A stretch of 15,416 nt of DNA from JBCDKH01 sp964388485 (GCA_964388485.1 CAYMAS010000064.1:1-15416), one strand, 5' to 3'. Numbered from the stretch's first letter, positions 6,113-14,122 are shown. Notes: generated by a model from the letters alone, not told the origin. Made by a program: numbers and translations.

Positions 6113-7480
6113 TCAACTCAGGACGACGAGCACCAGGATCAGGTTTCCGATGATGCTCGCGGCAAGGATTGCCATCATCACGATGAACTCGGGCCGCTCC
6201 ATGACGCTCGGGCGAGGCTGAACGTCGATCGTCGACTGCCTCGCCGCCTGCTCCATGTCCGCCAGAGAGCCAAAGTCGACCGCCTGCCGGGCGTGGCGGG
6301 GCGGTTCACCGGCGGCGACGAGTCGAAGGTCTTCGAGCATCTGGTCCGCCGACTGGTATCGCTCTTCGCGTTGCTTGCCCATCGAATACTCGACGACCTC
6401 ACTGATGCCGGTGCCGAGGGCGACGTTGAGGTGGTCCGGCGGGACGAGGTCGTCGCGCAAGTGCTTGTGCATCACGGCCGTTGGTGACTCTCCCTCGAAC
6501 GGAGGACGGCCGACGAGCAGGTGGTAAAGCGTCGCCCCCAAGCCGTACAGGTCGGCACGGTGGTCGACGTCGACTTCGCCGCGGATCTGCTCGGGCGAGA
6601 TGTAGTAGGGCGTGCCGAAGGCTTTGCCGGCTTCTCCCTCGGCGGCGGCTTTGTCGGAGACGTCGCGGGCCAAGCCCAGGTCGGTCAGCTTCGCCTTGCC
6701 GTTGGGCGTGAGGATGATGTTTTTCGGCTTGACGTCGCGGTGGATGAGGCCCCGTTGGTGGGCGTGGGCCAGGGCGTCGGCCATCTGGATGCCGATATCC
6801 AACGCCTCGGCTTCGCCGAAGGTGCGTCCTTCGCCCACCGGCGGGGGCTGCATGATGTCGTAGAGGGTCTTACCCTCGAGGTACTCCATCACGAAGTAGT
6901 GCCGACCATCGGGCGTCTCGCCGACGTCGATCGCCTGGACGATGTTGTTGTGCGACAATCGGGCCGCGGCTTGACCTTCTTTGTAGAACCGGTCGACGAA
7001 GTCCGGGTCGGCGCTGCTCCGTTCCGGCAGCACTTTGAGGGCGACGATCCGATCCAGAGATGTCTGCCGAGCCTTGTAGACGGTCGCCATCGCCCCTTTG
7101 CCGAGCTGGCCCATGAGTTGGTAGCCGGGCACCTGACTTGCACGCCGCTGGTCGGCCCGTTTGCGAATCCGCTCGGCCTGCGGCTTCGTCAGCAGCTGGC
7201 GGGCGACGAGGATGTCGGTCAGGGACCGTTGGTTGGGATCACTGTCCGCCGATGCGTCTTTAAGCGCGTCGCGGGCACTGGCAAGCTCTTCATTGGTAAC
7301 GAGGCCGAGCTCGAGCACCGCTTTGCCGATTTCGGAGTCGGTTTTCTGGACTCCGAACGTCTCGCTGGATCGTAGCGAAGCGGTATCGCCGCCCCCTTTG
7401 ATGCCGTTGCCTTGAGAGACGCCCGGCGGCGGGACGGGGCCTGTCTCACCGGCGGGCTGGATGGTCGACTCGTCCGGCAT
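6113..7480 (-). CDS. Tail-anchored Ser/Thr protein kinase (Hanks type)
   Basis: A 455-residue eukaryotic-like kinase with a complete catalytic set: glycine loop GQLGKGAMATV (124-134), Lys-149 in VALKVL, Glu-168 in KEGQAA, IHRDVKPKN (246-254), the Mg-binding triad as DLG (267-269) and GTPYYISPEQ (289-298). HRD with arginine suggests control by activation-loop phosphorylation, yet the loop is alanine-rich and short of Thr. Before the kinase, residues about 48-110 (IGKAVLELGLVTNEELASA and LTDILVARQLLTKPQAE) resemble paired helical units of the MshEN/GspE-N kind, common in planctomycete kinases. The protein ends in one hydrophobic helix (about 432-454), so the kinase faces the cytoplasm on a C-terminal anchor; there are no PASTA or other sensor domains outside. 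The ATG at 7480 was preferred; the frame continues to 7600 with Arg-rich sequence. Substrates unknown; it stands alone in its direction. Confidence 0.88.
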   Translation of the reverse strand: MPDESTIQPAGETGPVPPPGVSQGNGIKGGGDTASLRSSETFGVQKTDSEIGKAVLELGLVTNEELASARDALKDASADSDPNQRSLTDILVARQLLTKPQAERIRKRADQRRASQVPGYQLMGQLGKGAMATVYKARQTSLDRIVALKVLPERSSADPDFVDRFYKEGQAAARLSHNNIVQAIDVGETPDGRHYFVMEYLEGKTLYDIMQPPPVGEGRTFGEAEALDIGIQMADALAHAHQRGLIHRDVKPKNIILTPNGKAKLTDLGLARDVSDKAAAEGEAGKAFGTPYYISPEQIRGEVDVDHRADLYGLGATLYHLLVGRPPFEGESPTAVMHKHLRDDLVPPDHLNVALGTGISEVVEYSMGKQREERYQSADQMLEDLRLVAAGEPPRHARQAVDFGSLADMEQAARQSTIDVQPRPSVMERPEFIVMMAILAASIIGNLILVLVVLS

Positions 7481-7740
7481 GAGAAGGGGTAAAACGACGG
7501 AAGTGCTGCGGCGGCGGCGCGCGACTTTACCGGAATCTGTCACCACCGCCAGCACGTGGACCGGGTTTTCGCGCGAACCGACGCGTCCGATAGGACCCAT
7601 CTTGCCTCATCGGCTCAAGCAGCAGGGCCGGTTGTGCCGATAGCGATTGCCTCGGATCACGGTCGGGACAGGCGGCACTTGATATCTCGCACGACCGGGC
7701 GAACAGTGGATGCCGGCCGTTTGACACGGCTCGGAAACAC

Positions 7741-7815
7741 GGTGGTTGTAGCTCAGTTGGTTAGAGCGCCGCGTTGTGGTCGCGGAGGTCGCGGGTTCGA
7801 GTCCCGTCATCCACC
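7741..7815 (+). tRNA. tRNA-His (anticodon GTG)
   Basis: A full cloverleaf is visible. The acceptor stem is GTGGTTG (7742-7748) with CATCCAC (7808-7814), with one T-T mismatch. The D stem is GCTC/GAGC, the anticodon stem CCGCG/CGCGG with loop TTGTGGT (anticodon GTG at 7776-7778), and the T stem GCGGG/CCCGT with loop TTCGAGT. The extra G at 7741 faces C at 7815, the G-1:C73 pair that is the hallmark of tRNA-His. CCA is not encoded. hisF starts 44 bases downstream on the same strand. Confidence 0.97.
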
Positions 7816-7859
7816 CTCGCCGGGCGGAGGAAAATCCAGGCATTCCCGCTTTCTTCGTC

Positions 7860-8633
<774 letters not shown>

Positions 8634-8828
8634 TCGAGTTCTGGTCCGTGGCGGCTTAGGCACAGCGTGTGCTTGAGGCGACGCGTCTGCCTGCTAGGCA
8701 GCAGCATGAACCTGCAAGATTGCACGTTGTGCATCCAAACCACCTGTGTTCTGCTCTGCCGTCACGCGACGACGAGAGAAGCGAATGGCTCTCGCTCCAA
8801 CGCACCGACCACCACGACCCCCTCAACG
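8634..8828. other. Intergenic region with two small hairpins
   Basis: 195 bases between hisF and the cyclophilin gene. GCACA-GCG-TGTGC (8660-8672) and CTGCC-TGCTA-GGCAG (8687-8701) can each form a five-base-pair stem. Neither is followed by a T-run, so termination is uncertain. An open frame from 8667 is continuous with the cyclophilin, but its sequence is not family-like. Confidence 0.4.
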
Positions 8829-9314
8829 ATGCCCAAGACGTACGACAAGAAACCTGACATGCAGCTCGATTCGAGCAAGAGCTACTCTGCCATCATCGAG
8901 ACGGACAAGGGCTCGATCACCGTCGATCTGCTTGATAAGGAAGCACCTGAGACGGTCAGCAACTTCGTCTTCCTTGCCCAGGACGGTTTCTACGACGGCG
9001 TGACGTTCCACCGCGTCATTCCGGACTTCATGATTCAAGGCGGCGACCCGACCGGCACCGGCACGGGCGGGCCGGGCTACAAGTTCGCCGACGAGAAGTC
9101 GGCCCTCGACATCAAGCACACCGGCCCCGGCACGCTCTCCATGGCCAACGCCGGTCCGAACACCAATGGCAGCCAATTCTTCATCACCCACGTCGCCACC
9201 GACTGGCTCGACGGCAAGCACGCCGTCTTCGGCCGGGTCACGGACGGTCAAGACGTCGTCGACAAGATCGAGCAGGGCGACGCGATGAAGAGCGTCACCA
9301 TCAAGGCCGAGTAA
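8829..9314 (+). CDS. Cytoplasmic cyclophilin-type peptidyl-prolyl isomerase
   Basis: A 161-residue single-domain cyclophilin that catalyses cis-trans isomerisation of X-Pro bonds and helps protein folding. The active-site signature is complete: VTFHRVIPDFMIQGGDP with the catalytic arginine, Phe, Met and Gln; MANAGPNTNGSQFFIT; and WLDGKHAVFG with the Trp and His of the proline pocket. The N-terminus (MPKTYDKKPDMQLDSS) has no signal peptide, so it is cytoplasmic. The ATG at 8829 is chosen because the 54 upstream codons of open frame are Cys/Thr-rich and unlike the family. The next gene is a secreted paralogue sharing runs such as FYDGVTFHRVI and MANAGPNTNGSQFFIT, indicating tandem duplication. 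A hairpin at 9338-9365 probably ends the transcript. Confidence 0.95.
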   Translation: MPKTYDKKPDMQLDSSKSYSAIIETDKGSITVDLLDKEAPETVSNFVFLAQDGFYDGVTFHRVIPDFMIQGGDPTGTGTGGPGYKFADEKSALDIKHTGPGTLSMANAGPNTNGSQFFITHVATDWLDGKHAVFGRVTDGQDVVDKIEQGDAMKSVTIKAE

Positions 9315-9337
9315 CGCTGTCGGATCGTTTTCCTCGC

Positions 9338-9365
9338 CGAAGCTGCGACTCGCGTCGCGGCTTCG
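9338..9365 (+). terminator. Probable intrinsic terminator after the first cyclophilin
   Basis: A 12-base-pair stem (CGAAGCTGCGAC paired with GTCGCGGCTTCG, one G-U pair) closes a TCGC loop and is followed by TCTGTTGGT. It lies 24 bases after the stop codon. The T-run is imperfect. Confidence 0.55.
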
Positions 9366-9426
9366 TCTGTTGGTGCTACCGCCGTCAGGCTTCTGCCGTG
9401 GCATCCCGCTCGCTTACCCGACGACC

Positions 9427-10086
9427 ATGATTCCCAAGATTACCGTTCCGCTTATCGCCGCCACCGCCTGCCTGACGTCTCTCGCCTGCGCTGACGAAGC
9501 CGAGCCCGTCGAAGCCGCTCAAGTCGCCGACGCCAAGCAATGGCCACAGCCGCCGGAGATGATGCTCGAGGAAGACATCGACTACTGGGCACTGATCAAG
9601 ACGAACATGGGCGACATTAAGATCGACCTTTACGAAGATTCAGCACCCAAAACTGTCAACAACTTCGTCTTCTTGGCTAACGAAGACTTCTACGACGGCG
9701 TGACGTTTCACCGGGTAATTAACGACTTCATGATCCAGGGCGGCGATCCGACTGGCACCGGCCGCGGCGGTCCTGGGTATCGCTTTGCTGATGAATTGGA
9801 TCACGATAAGCAGAGCCACGAACCGTTCACCCTTTCGATGGCCAATGCCGGTCCCAACACCAACGGAAGCCAATTCTTCATTACCGATGCCGCCACGCCG
9901 TTTTTGGATGCAAAGCACACCGTGTTTGGCAAAGCCGTCGAAGGGCAGGATGTCGTGGAAAAGATCAGCGAAGTTGCAACGACCGGCCGGGCACGAGGCG
10001 ATCGACCGCTGGAAGATGTCATCATGGAGGATGTGATCATCCTCCTGGTCACCGATGAGGGCAGACCCGCCACGCAGCCGTCGTAA
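9427..10086 (+). CDS. Exported cyclophilin-type peptidyl-prolyl isomerase
   Basis: 219 residues: a signal sequence (MIPKITVPLIAATACLTSLA), then an acidic linker and a cyclophilin domain from about residue 55. Cleavage could be by signal peptidase I after ACA, or lipidation at the Cys of SLAC, though Ser at -3 makes a poor lipobox; either way it acts outside the cytoplasm, probably in the periplasm. Catalytic residues are kept (VTFHRVINDFMIQGGDP, MANAGPNTNGSQFFIT, His in AKHTVFG). The pocket Trp is replaced, giving PFLDAKH, a change known in many bacterial cyclophilins and usually linked to weak cyclosporin binding. It is a tandem paralogue of the preceding cytoplasmic gene. The C-terminal tail (about 25 residues after VAT) is extra and acidic. 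The ATG at 9427 puts the signal peptide at the N-terminus. The next gene starts 8 bases after its stop codon, suggesting co-transcription. Confidence 0.92.
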   Translation: MIPKITVPLIAATACLTSLACADEAEPVEAAQVADAKQWPQPPEMMLEEDIDYWALIKTNMGDIKIDLYEDSAPKTVNNFVFLANEDFYDGVTFHRVINDFMIQGGDPTGTGRGGPGYRFADELDHDKQSHEPFTLSMANAGPNTNGSQFFITDAATPFLDAKHTVFGKAVEGQDVVEKISEVATTGRARGDRPLEDVIMEDVIILLVTDEGRPATQPS

Positions 10087-10094
10087 GCTGTCAC

Positions 10095-10862
10095 GTGCTG
10101 CGGTTCTACAAGTTTCGCCAGGACCTCTTCGGCCCCTCACCGGCAAAGGACGTTTACGTGAAACGGCCCAACGGTCGCGGCTGGCCCGAGGAGTGTCCGC
10201 CGTTCCGAGCCGCCAACGCGTTAGGCTACGACCTGCTGGCGAACTTCGACATCACGTTCCTCAAGCAGTCTGACGGCACTTGGCGGGCGGAGCACGACGT
10301 CGAGCTTTCGAGCGACTTCGATTGGTCGCCCGACGACGAAACGCCCGGCCAGCCGCTGGTGCAGAAGTATGCTTGGTTCTGGGAGCAGGGCCAAACCATG
10401 CCGCACGTCATCAGCGACGACGTCTTCGCCGAGATCCGGAATCAGGTGAAACTTAGCAGCTTTCTCTACCTCGCGACCGACGAGAACGAGATGCTGCTCT
10501 TTACTGAGCGGCCCAACGCGCAGACGATGTCCGCTCGTGGCTGGCGGGCTGTCTCTGCCCTGGCCGAGACTGACTGGTATCCGGCCGGTTCCCCGTGGCA
10601 CATGGTCATCGAGTTGGATCCGGCGCGGGACCGCGTGCCGATCGAGAAGGGCGAGCCGATCTGTCGGCTGCTGCCAGTGGAGCGACGGGCACACTTTGCC
10701 AGGCCGATGTCGCCGCTGGAGTTCGACGACTTCTTCGCCCGCAGCCAACGCTGGCTCGCCACTCACGGCCGTCCGCACGAGTCGTCCAAAGACGGAGCAC
10801 TCGACGTCACCCGGACCTACGTGAAGCAGCAAGTCCGCCCCAGATTCGTCGTCCTCGACTGA
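10095..10862 (+). CDS. DUF6065-like protein of unknown function
   Basis: 255 residues from a GTG start only 8 bases after the exported cyclophilin. The layout resembles the DUF6065 family: an early CPPFRAANALGYDLLANFDI block, a central KLSSFLYLATDENEMLLFTE block, then AETDWYPAGSPWHMVIELDP and a late EKGEPICRLLPVERR block. The family has no established biochemical role to my knowledge, and no catalytic motif or metal site is evident here. No signal peptide or membrane segment, so soluble and cytoplasmic. The spacing of conserved blocks (PPFRA, LLFTxRPN, W.M.IE, P.C.LLPV) suggests a compact beta-rich fold of the kind seen in oxygenase-adjacent proteins, but this is a guess. Assignment rests on recalled pattern, not a search. 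The short membrane protein at 10917 follows. Confidence 0.6.
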   Translation: MLRFYKFRQDLFGPSPAKDVYVKRPNGRGWPEECPPFRAANALGYDLLANFDITFLKQSDGTWRAEHDVELSSDFDWSPDDETPGQPLVQKYAWFWEQGQTMPHVISDDVFAEIRNQVKLSSFLYLATDENEMLLFTERPNAQTMSARGWRAVSALAETDWYPAGSPWHMVIELDPARDRVPIEKGEPICRLLPVERRAHFARPMSPLEFDDFFARSQRWLATHGRPHESSKDGALDVTRTYVKQQVRPRFVVLD

Positions 10863-10916
10863 CGTCGCTTATCCGGACGTGCAGGACTGGCGGCTCATTG
10901 CCGATGACGTTGTCAG

Positions 10917-11078
10917 GTGGTCATCGTGCTCTACATCGTCGCCGCGTTCGCCGCAGCTTTGCAGGTGATGCTCATCATCACACGCCACTACGCCGCCGGT
11001 CGGCAGAAGGTGATCAGCGACCACGCCCGCGAATTGCGGATGATTGACCCCGAGGTGCAGCTACCTGGCGGGGCTTAA
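10917..11078 (+). CDS. 53-residue single-pass membrane miniprotein
   Basis: A short open frame from GTG (10917) to TAA (11076-11078). Residues 1-22 are a hydrophobic helix (VVIVLYIVAAFAAALQVMLI) followed by a basic, soluble tail (TRHYAAGRQKVISDHARELR, then an acidic end LPGGA). That composition, a bounded hydrophobic helix with positive residues on its cytoplasmic side, is unlikely in a chance frame. It sits 54 bases after the DUF6065-like gene and 9 bases before the serine hydrolase, on the same strand, so it fits an operon. GTG at 10926 is an alternative start. No Shine-Dalgarno or known family recognised; function unknown. Confidence 0.55.
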   Translation: MVIVLYIVAAFAAALQVMLIITRHYAAGRQKVISDHARELRMIDPEVQLPGGA

Positions 11079-11087
11079 GCTTCGCCG

Positions 11088-12209
11088 ATGATCATCGACG
11101 CGAAGTTGACTGCTTTTGCCGAGGCGTTGCAGGAAGGGGTCGATGCCGGTCTTCATCCTGGTGCTCAGGCTTACGTCTCTCTTGCGGGTCAGCCCCTCCT
11201 CGACGTCGCCGTCGGCGAGTCGCGGCCGGGGGTGCGGATGACGCCGGACCACGTCCTGCTCTGGATGAGTGCCGGCAAGCCGATCAGCGCCTACCTCGCC
11301 GCCAAGCGGGTAACGCGTGGTTTGCTCGACCTCGATCAGACGGTCGGCGAACTTCTGCCCGCCTTCGCTACCGGCGGTAAGCACCGCATCACCATCCGCC
11401 ACCTCCTGACGCACACCGCCGGCATCCGGCAGGTGTCTAGTAACTGGAGCACCGAGCCGTGGCAGGGCGTCATTGACCGCATCTGCAACAGCAGCATTGA
11501 GCCCGATTGGACGCCAGGCGAAGACGCCGGCTACCACGTCGCCAGCGCCTGGTACGTCCTCGTCGACCTCTGCCGACACGTGCTCGACGTGGAACCGACC
11601 GACGCCGCCGTCGCGAAGATGCTGAGCGACGAGGTGCTCCGGCCGCTCGGCATGAGCGACAGCTACATCGGCATGCCTCGACACCGGTACGTCGACCTCG
11701 GCACCGACTCCGCCATCACCTTCGACTCCGCCAAAGCCACGCCCTCTGCCCTGGCCTTCCCCAACAGCGAAAAGGGCCATGTCCTGTGTCGCCCTGGCGG
11801 CAACGCCCGCGGCCCGGCCCGCTCGCTCGGTAGGTTCTACGAACAACTCCTTATCGACCGCGGCGACCTCCCCGGCAACGCCATCCTGCCACGAGACGTC
11901 GCCCGCGAATTTACCACCCGCCAACGCACCGGGCTACGCGACCAGACCTTCAAGGCCGATATCGACTGGTGCCTCGGCTTCCTCGCCGCCTCCCCCGACG
12001 GCAGCCGCATCCCCTACGGCTATGGCCCGCACGCCTCACCCGCCACCTTCGGCCATAGCGGCAACCAGTCCTCCTGCGCCTTCGCCGATCCCGCCCACCA
12101 GCTCGTCGTCGTCTGGATCACCACCGGCCTCCCCGGCGAGCTCGCCCACCAAAAACGACAACTACATCTTAATTCACTGATCTACCACGGCCTCGACCTG
12201 CATCAGTGA
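11088..12209 (+). CDS. Serine hydrolase, beta-lactamase (class C)/esterase fold
   Basis: A 373-residue member of the serine beta-lactamase-like family (Pfam Beta-lactamase, as in EstB, AmpC and D-aminopeptidases). The SxxK nucleophile motif is SAGK at 61-64, in LLWMSAGKPISAYLAAKRV. RHLLTHTAGI (104-113) is the typical segment after it, and GHSG at 322-325 takes the place of KTG. The usual YxN is YHV at 149-151 within WTPGEDAGYHVASAWYVL, so the Asn is missing; esterase-like members tolerate this better than beta-lactamases. No signal peptide, so it is probably cytoplasmic, which argues against a peptidoglycan or antibiotic role and for an esterase or amidase. Length is normal. It starts 9 bases after the membrane miniprotein. 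Substrate unknown. Confidence 0.85.
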   Translation: MIIDAKLTAFAEALQEGVDAGLHPGAQAYVSLAGQPLLDVAVGESRPGVRMTPDHVLLWMSAGKPISAYLAAKRVTRGLLDLDQTVGELLPAFATGGKHRITIRHLLTHTAGIRQVSSNWSTEPWQGVIDRICNSSIEPDWTPGEDAGYHVASAWYVLVDLCRHVLDVEPTDAAVAKMLSDEVLRPLGMSDSYIGMPRHRYVDLGTDSAITFDSAKATPSALAFPNSEKGHVLCRPGGNARGPARSLGRFYEQLLIDRGDLPGNAILPRDVAREFTTRQRTGLRDQTFKADIDWCLGFLAASPDGSRIPYGYGPHASPATFGHSGNQSSCAFADPAHQLVVVWITTGLPGELAHQKRQLHLNSLIYHGLDLHQ

Positions 12210-12564
12210 CGCCAGCAGCCGGTTGCACTCTCATTCGACGATGACGCCTAGGACCGTTTACCCCGCGGCACGTCAGCCGTCTCAACCCGATAGATGCAGG
12301 TTCAGGTAGAGCCGCAACTAACTCCTCAAGTCGCCAACTCGGGCGATCGTGTCACACTTCTAGGTATCGACAACTACCGCAGGTCGCCGGGTCAGAGGGT
12401 GCGACCGCTGTAACCAGAAACTGGAGCCGTGTCTTTTACGGTTCGTGCTCAAGCTGAAGAGCAATCTGCTTGCAGAGGGTCGGCTCGCTCTTTACCGTCT
12501 CGCCGGGCTCGAGTCAGCGTGATGAGGCCCGCGTCACCTGAAGTGGTTCAAGGAGAATGGAAAC
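12210..12564. other. Intergenic region upstream of the PEP-CTERM pair
   Basis: 355 bases without a supported gene. TCGCC-AACTCG-GGCGA (12331-12346) forms a weak stem. I see no convincing -35/-10 pair, riboswitch or repeat. The promoter of the PEP-CTERM gene should lie here. The only frames crossing it are out-of-frame extensions of downstream genes. Confidence 0.5.
12550..12555 (+). promoter_or_regulatory. Shine-Dalgarno site of the first PEP-CTERM gene
   Basis: AAGGAG lies 9 bases before the ATG at 12565. It is the best ribosome binding site in the window, where most genes lack one, and it fixes this start. Confidence 0.75.
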
Positions 12565-13254
12565 ATGCGCATCAAGACTCTCGCCGCTTCTGCGGCAGCT
12601 TTACTGTCGACTACCGCCCTCACCTCTGCCGAGGTGATCTTCTCGCAAACGGTCGACCCGCTCACCAGCGGCCTCCGCAGCGAATCGAGCAGCAACGTCC
12701 CGGCGCAAGGCGCCGACAACTTCACGCTCGCCGCCGCCGACACTGTTCGCAGCGTCACGTGGCGGGGCTACTACGACGCGCCGCTCGTCGGCACGACGCC
12801 GACCTTCGACATCACCTTCTACGGCAACACGATCGGCTCGAACGGCCTTGGTACGCCCGACGACTCGAACGTCCTCGGCACGTCGCCCGCCACGGACGTC
12901 GCCGTGGTCGATACCGGCCTCGACCTCACGTTCTTGGATCTGGCGACCGCTTCATTCGTCACCGTCGACATTCTCGAGTTCAGCGCGAACATCGACCCCC
13001 TGGCCGTCTCGACCGACAAGACGTGGCTCTCCATCGTCGCCGACTCTTCGCCGTCACCGGAAACCGACTTCTTCTGGTCCACCACCGACGTCGGCGGCGA
13101 CAGCATCGCGTTCAAGGCGGGCATCTGGACCACGCTCCAGAACGGCAACTTCGACACGTACTTCGAGCTCAGCAATACCATCATCCCCGAGCCGACGACC
13201 GCCGGCCTCTTAACTATCACCGCCCTCGCCGGCCTCCGCCGCCGTCGGTGCTAA
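12565..13254 (+). CDS. PEP-CTERM sorting-domain protein
   Basis: 229 residues with an N-terminal signal peptide (MRIKTLAASAAALLSTTALT, cleavage likely after SA) and a C-terminal PEP-CTERM signal: IPEPTTAGL, a short hydrophobic helix (LLTITALAGL) and a terminal RRRR cluster followed by Cys. Exosortase/EpsH systems recognise this signal and process the protein at the membrane for release to the surface or extracellular matrix. The middle is rich in Thr, Ser, Asp and Gly with beta-type repeats and no recognised enzyme motif (WRGYYDAPLVGTTPTFDITF, DFFWSTTDVGGDSIAFKAG), suggesting a structural beta-sandwich. A strong Shine-Dalgarno precedes the ATG. No exosortase gene lies in the window. It is followed at 110 bases by a second, unrelated PEP-CTERM gene on the same strand. 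Confidence 0.88.
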   Translation: MRIKTLAASAAALLSTTALTSAEVIFSQTVDPLTSGLRSESSSNVPAQGADNFTLAAADTVRSVTWRGYYDAPLVGTTPTFDITFYGNTIGSNGLGTPDDSNVLGTSPATDVAVVDTGLDLTFLDLATASFVTVDILEFSANIDPLAVSTDKTWLSIVADSSPSPETDFFWSTTDVGGDSIAFKAGIWTTLQNGNFDTYFELSNTIIPEPTTAGLLTITALAGLRRRRC

Positions 13255-13269
13255 ACACTTTTAGAAAAT

Positions 13270-13293
13270 GTAGCAGCGGCGGCTCGCCGCTGC
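13270..13293 (+). repeat. GTAG-headed hairpin (REP-like) between the PEP-CTERM genes
   Basis: GCAGCGGCG (13273-13281), loop GCT and CGCCGCTGC (13285-13293) form a perfect nine-base-pair stem. GTAG at 13270-13273 stands at its 5' foot, overlapping the stem's first G. No T-run follows, so this looks more like a single REP element than an intrinsic terminator, though it may still attenuate transcription. Confidence 0.5.
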
Positions 13294-13364
13294 CTCTGCT
13301 TCCGAATTCTTCCTTGAAAACCAACGGCGTCACGAACGCCAATCCTTTGTACCACAAGAGAACA

Positions 13365-13979
13365 ATGCACCACCTCAGTCTTATCGCAGCCGCAGCCGCT
13401 GTTGTCGTCGCCGTGCCCGCTTCGGCCCAGCTTTCCGTCGAAACCGACGAAGCCGCCTTCCTCGCCGGCCTGCTCGACGTCGAAACGTTCGACTTCGACG
13501 GCCTGCCCGACGCCGACTTCACGAACGACGTCAATGCCGGCCTCAGCGTCACGATCACCCCCGGCCTCTCCGTCTCCGGCACCGGATTCTCCGCCTTCGG
13601 CGGCGACGTCGGGATCGTCGGCGAAGCGCTGGAGTTGTTCATCGACCCGAGCAGCATCTCGTCCTTCACCCTCACCTTCAACCGCCCGGTCGACGCGTTC
13701 GGAGCCGACTTCATCGACGCCTTCGACACGACCGGCGTCGGCGTCACCATCAACGGCGAGACGATCGACACGAGCGCGTTGGTCCCGATCGCGACGACGA
13801 CCGCCTTCTTCGGTTTCAGCAGTGATACTTCGTTCGACGAGGTCACGTTCGAGTTGCCGGTGACGCAAGGCTTCGAGTTCTTCAGCGTCGACAACCTGGT
13901 GACCGGCGTGATCCCCGAGCCCGCCTCGCTCGGCCTGCTCTCCGTCGGCGGCCTGGCCCTGCTCCGCCGCCGCCGGTAG
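13365..13979 (+). CDS. Second PEP-CTERM sorting-domain protein
   Basis: 204 residues with a signal peptide (MHHLSLIAAAAAVVVAVPAS, cleaved after ASA) and a C-terminal PEP-CTERM signal: VIPEPASLGLLSVGGLALL followed by RRRR. The mature part begins QLSVETDEAAFLAGLLDVETF and contains PVDAFGADFIDAF and VDNLVTGV, which resembles the beta-sandwich often seen in secreted PEP-CTERM proteins (DFDGLP..., FTLTFNRPVDAFG, TFDEVTFEL-like). The acidic, Thr/Asp-rich composition suits an extracellular adhesin or matrix role, but no ligand can be named. The ATG at 13365 was chosen for its signal peptide; the frame is open far upstream only as an overlap with the previous gene. A clear terminator follows 19 bases after the stop. 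The central domain differs from that of the preceding PEP-CTERM protein, so this is not a recent duplication. Confidence 0.88.
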   Translation: MHHLSLIAAAAAVVVAVPASAQLSVETDEAAFLAGLLDVETFDFDGLPDADFTNDVNAGLSVTITPGLSVSGTGFSAFGGDVGIVGEALELFIDPSSISSFTLTFNRPVDAFGADFIDAFDTTGVGVTINGETIDTSALVPIATTTAFFGFSSDTSFDEVTFELPVTQGFEFFSVDNLVTGVIPEPASLGLLSVGGLALLRRRR

Positions 13980-13998
13980 CGGATGACGACAAAGCAAC

Positions 13999-14032
13999 AC
14001 GGCCCGCCCGCGTCTCCACGCGGCCGGGCCGT
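13999..14032 (+). terminator. Intrinsic terminator after the PEP-CTERM pair
   Basis: A long GC stem: ACGGCCCG (13999-14006) with CGGGCCGT (14025-14032), one mismatch, then CCGCG with CGCGG around a TCTCCA loop, followed by TCTTCGTCTTCT. It sits 19 bases after the stop codon. Confidence 0.8.
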
Positions 14033-14047
14033 TCTTCGTCTTCTACT

Positions 14048-14116
14048 GTAAGGTGGGCTTCAGCCCACCATCCGCCTTCGTTCGCGATCCCGACGGTGGG
14101 CCGGGGCCCGCCCTAC
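14048..14116. repeat. 69-bp REPIN-like paired-palindrome element, copy 1
   Basis: Two hairpins in opposite orientation. The left one is GTAA, then GGTGGGC-TTCA-GCCCACC (14052-14069). The right one, read on the minus strand, is GTAG followed by GGCGGGC-CCCG-GCCCACC, with one mismatched pair. They are separated by 25 bases beginning ATCCG. Total length and layout equal those of copy 2. It lies between the terminator and the end of the broken FN3-like gene (stop at 14123). Confidence 0.8.
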
Positions 14117-14122
14117 AACCGT

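Noticed and set aside
7721..7726. TTGACA as the -35 box of tRNA-His
   Set aside because: At normal spacing its -10 box and start point would fall inside the tRNA gene.
11088..12209. Antibiotic-resistance beta-lactamase
   Set aside because: No signal peptide, YxN lacks its Asn and KTG is replaced by HSG; an esterase or amidase is more likely.
12429..13364. Upstream extension of the second PEP-CTERM gene
   Set aside because: It overlaps the first PEP-CTERM gene out of frame and reads as His/Arg-rich nonsense; the signal peptide starts at 13365.
13251..14000. Long minus-strand open frame opposite the second PEP-CTERM gene
   Set aside because: Its Glu/Asp/Arg/Gly-rich composition is the mirror of a high-GC gene; the plus strand has a signal peptide and PEP-CTERM tail in the right places.
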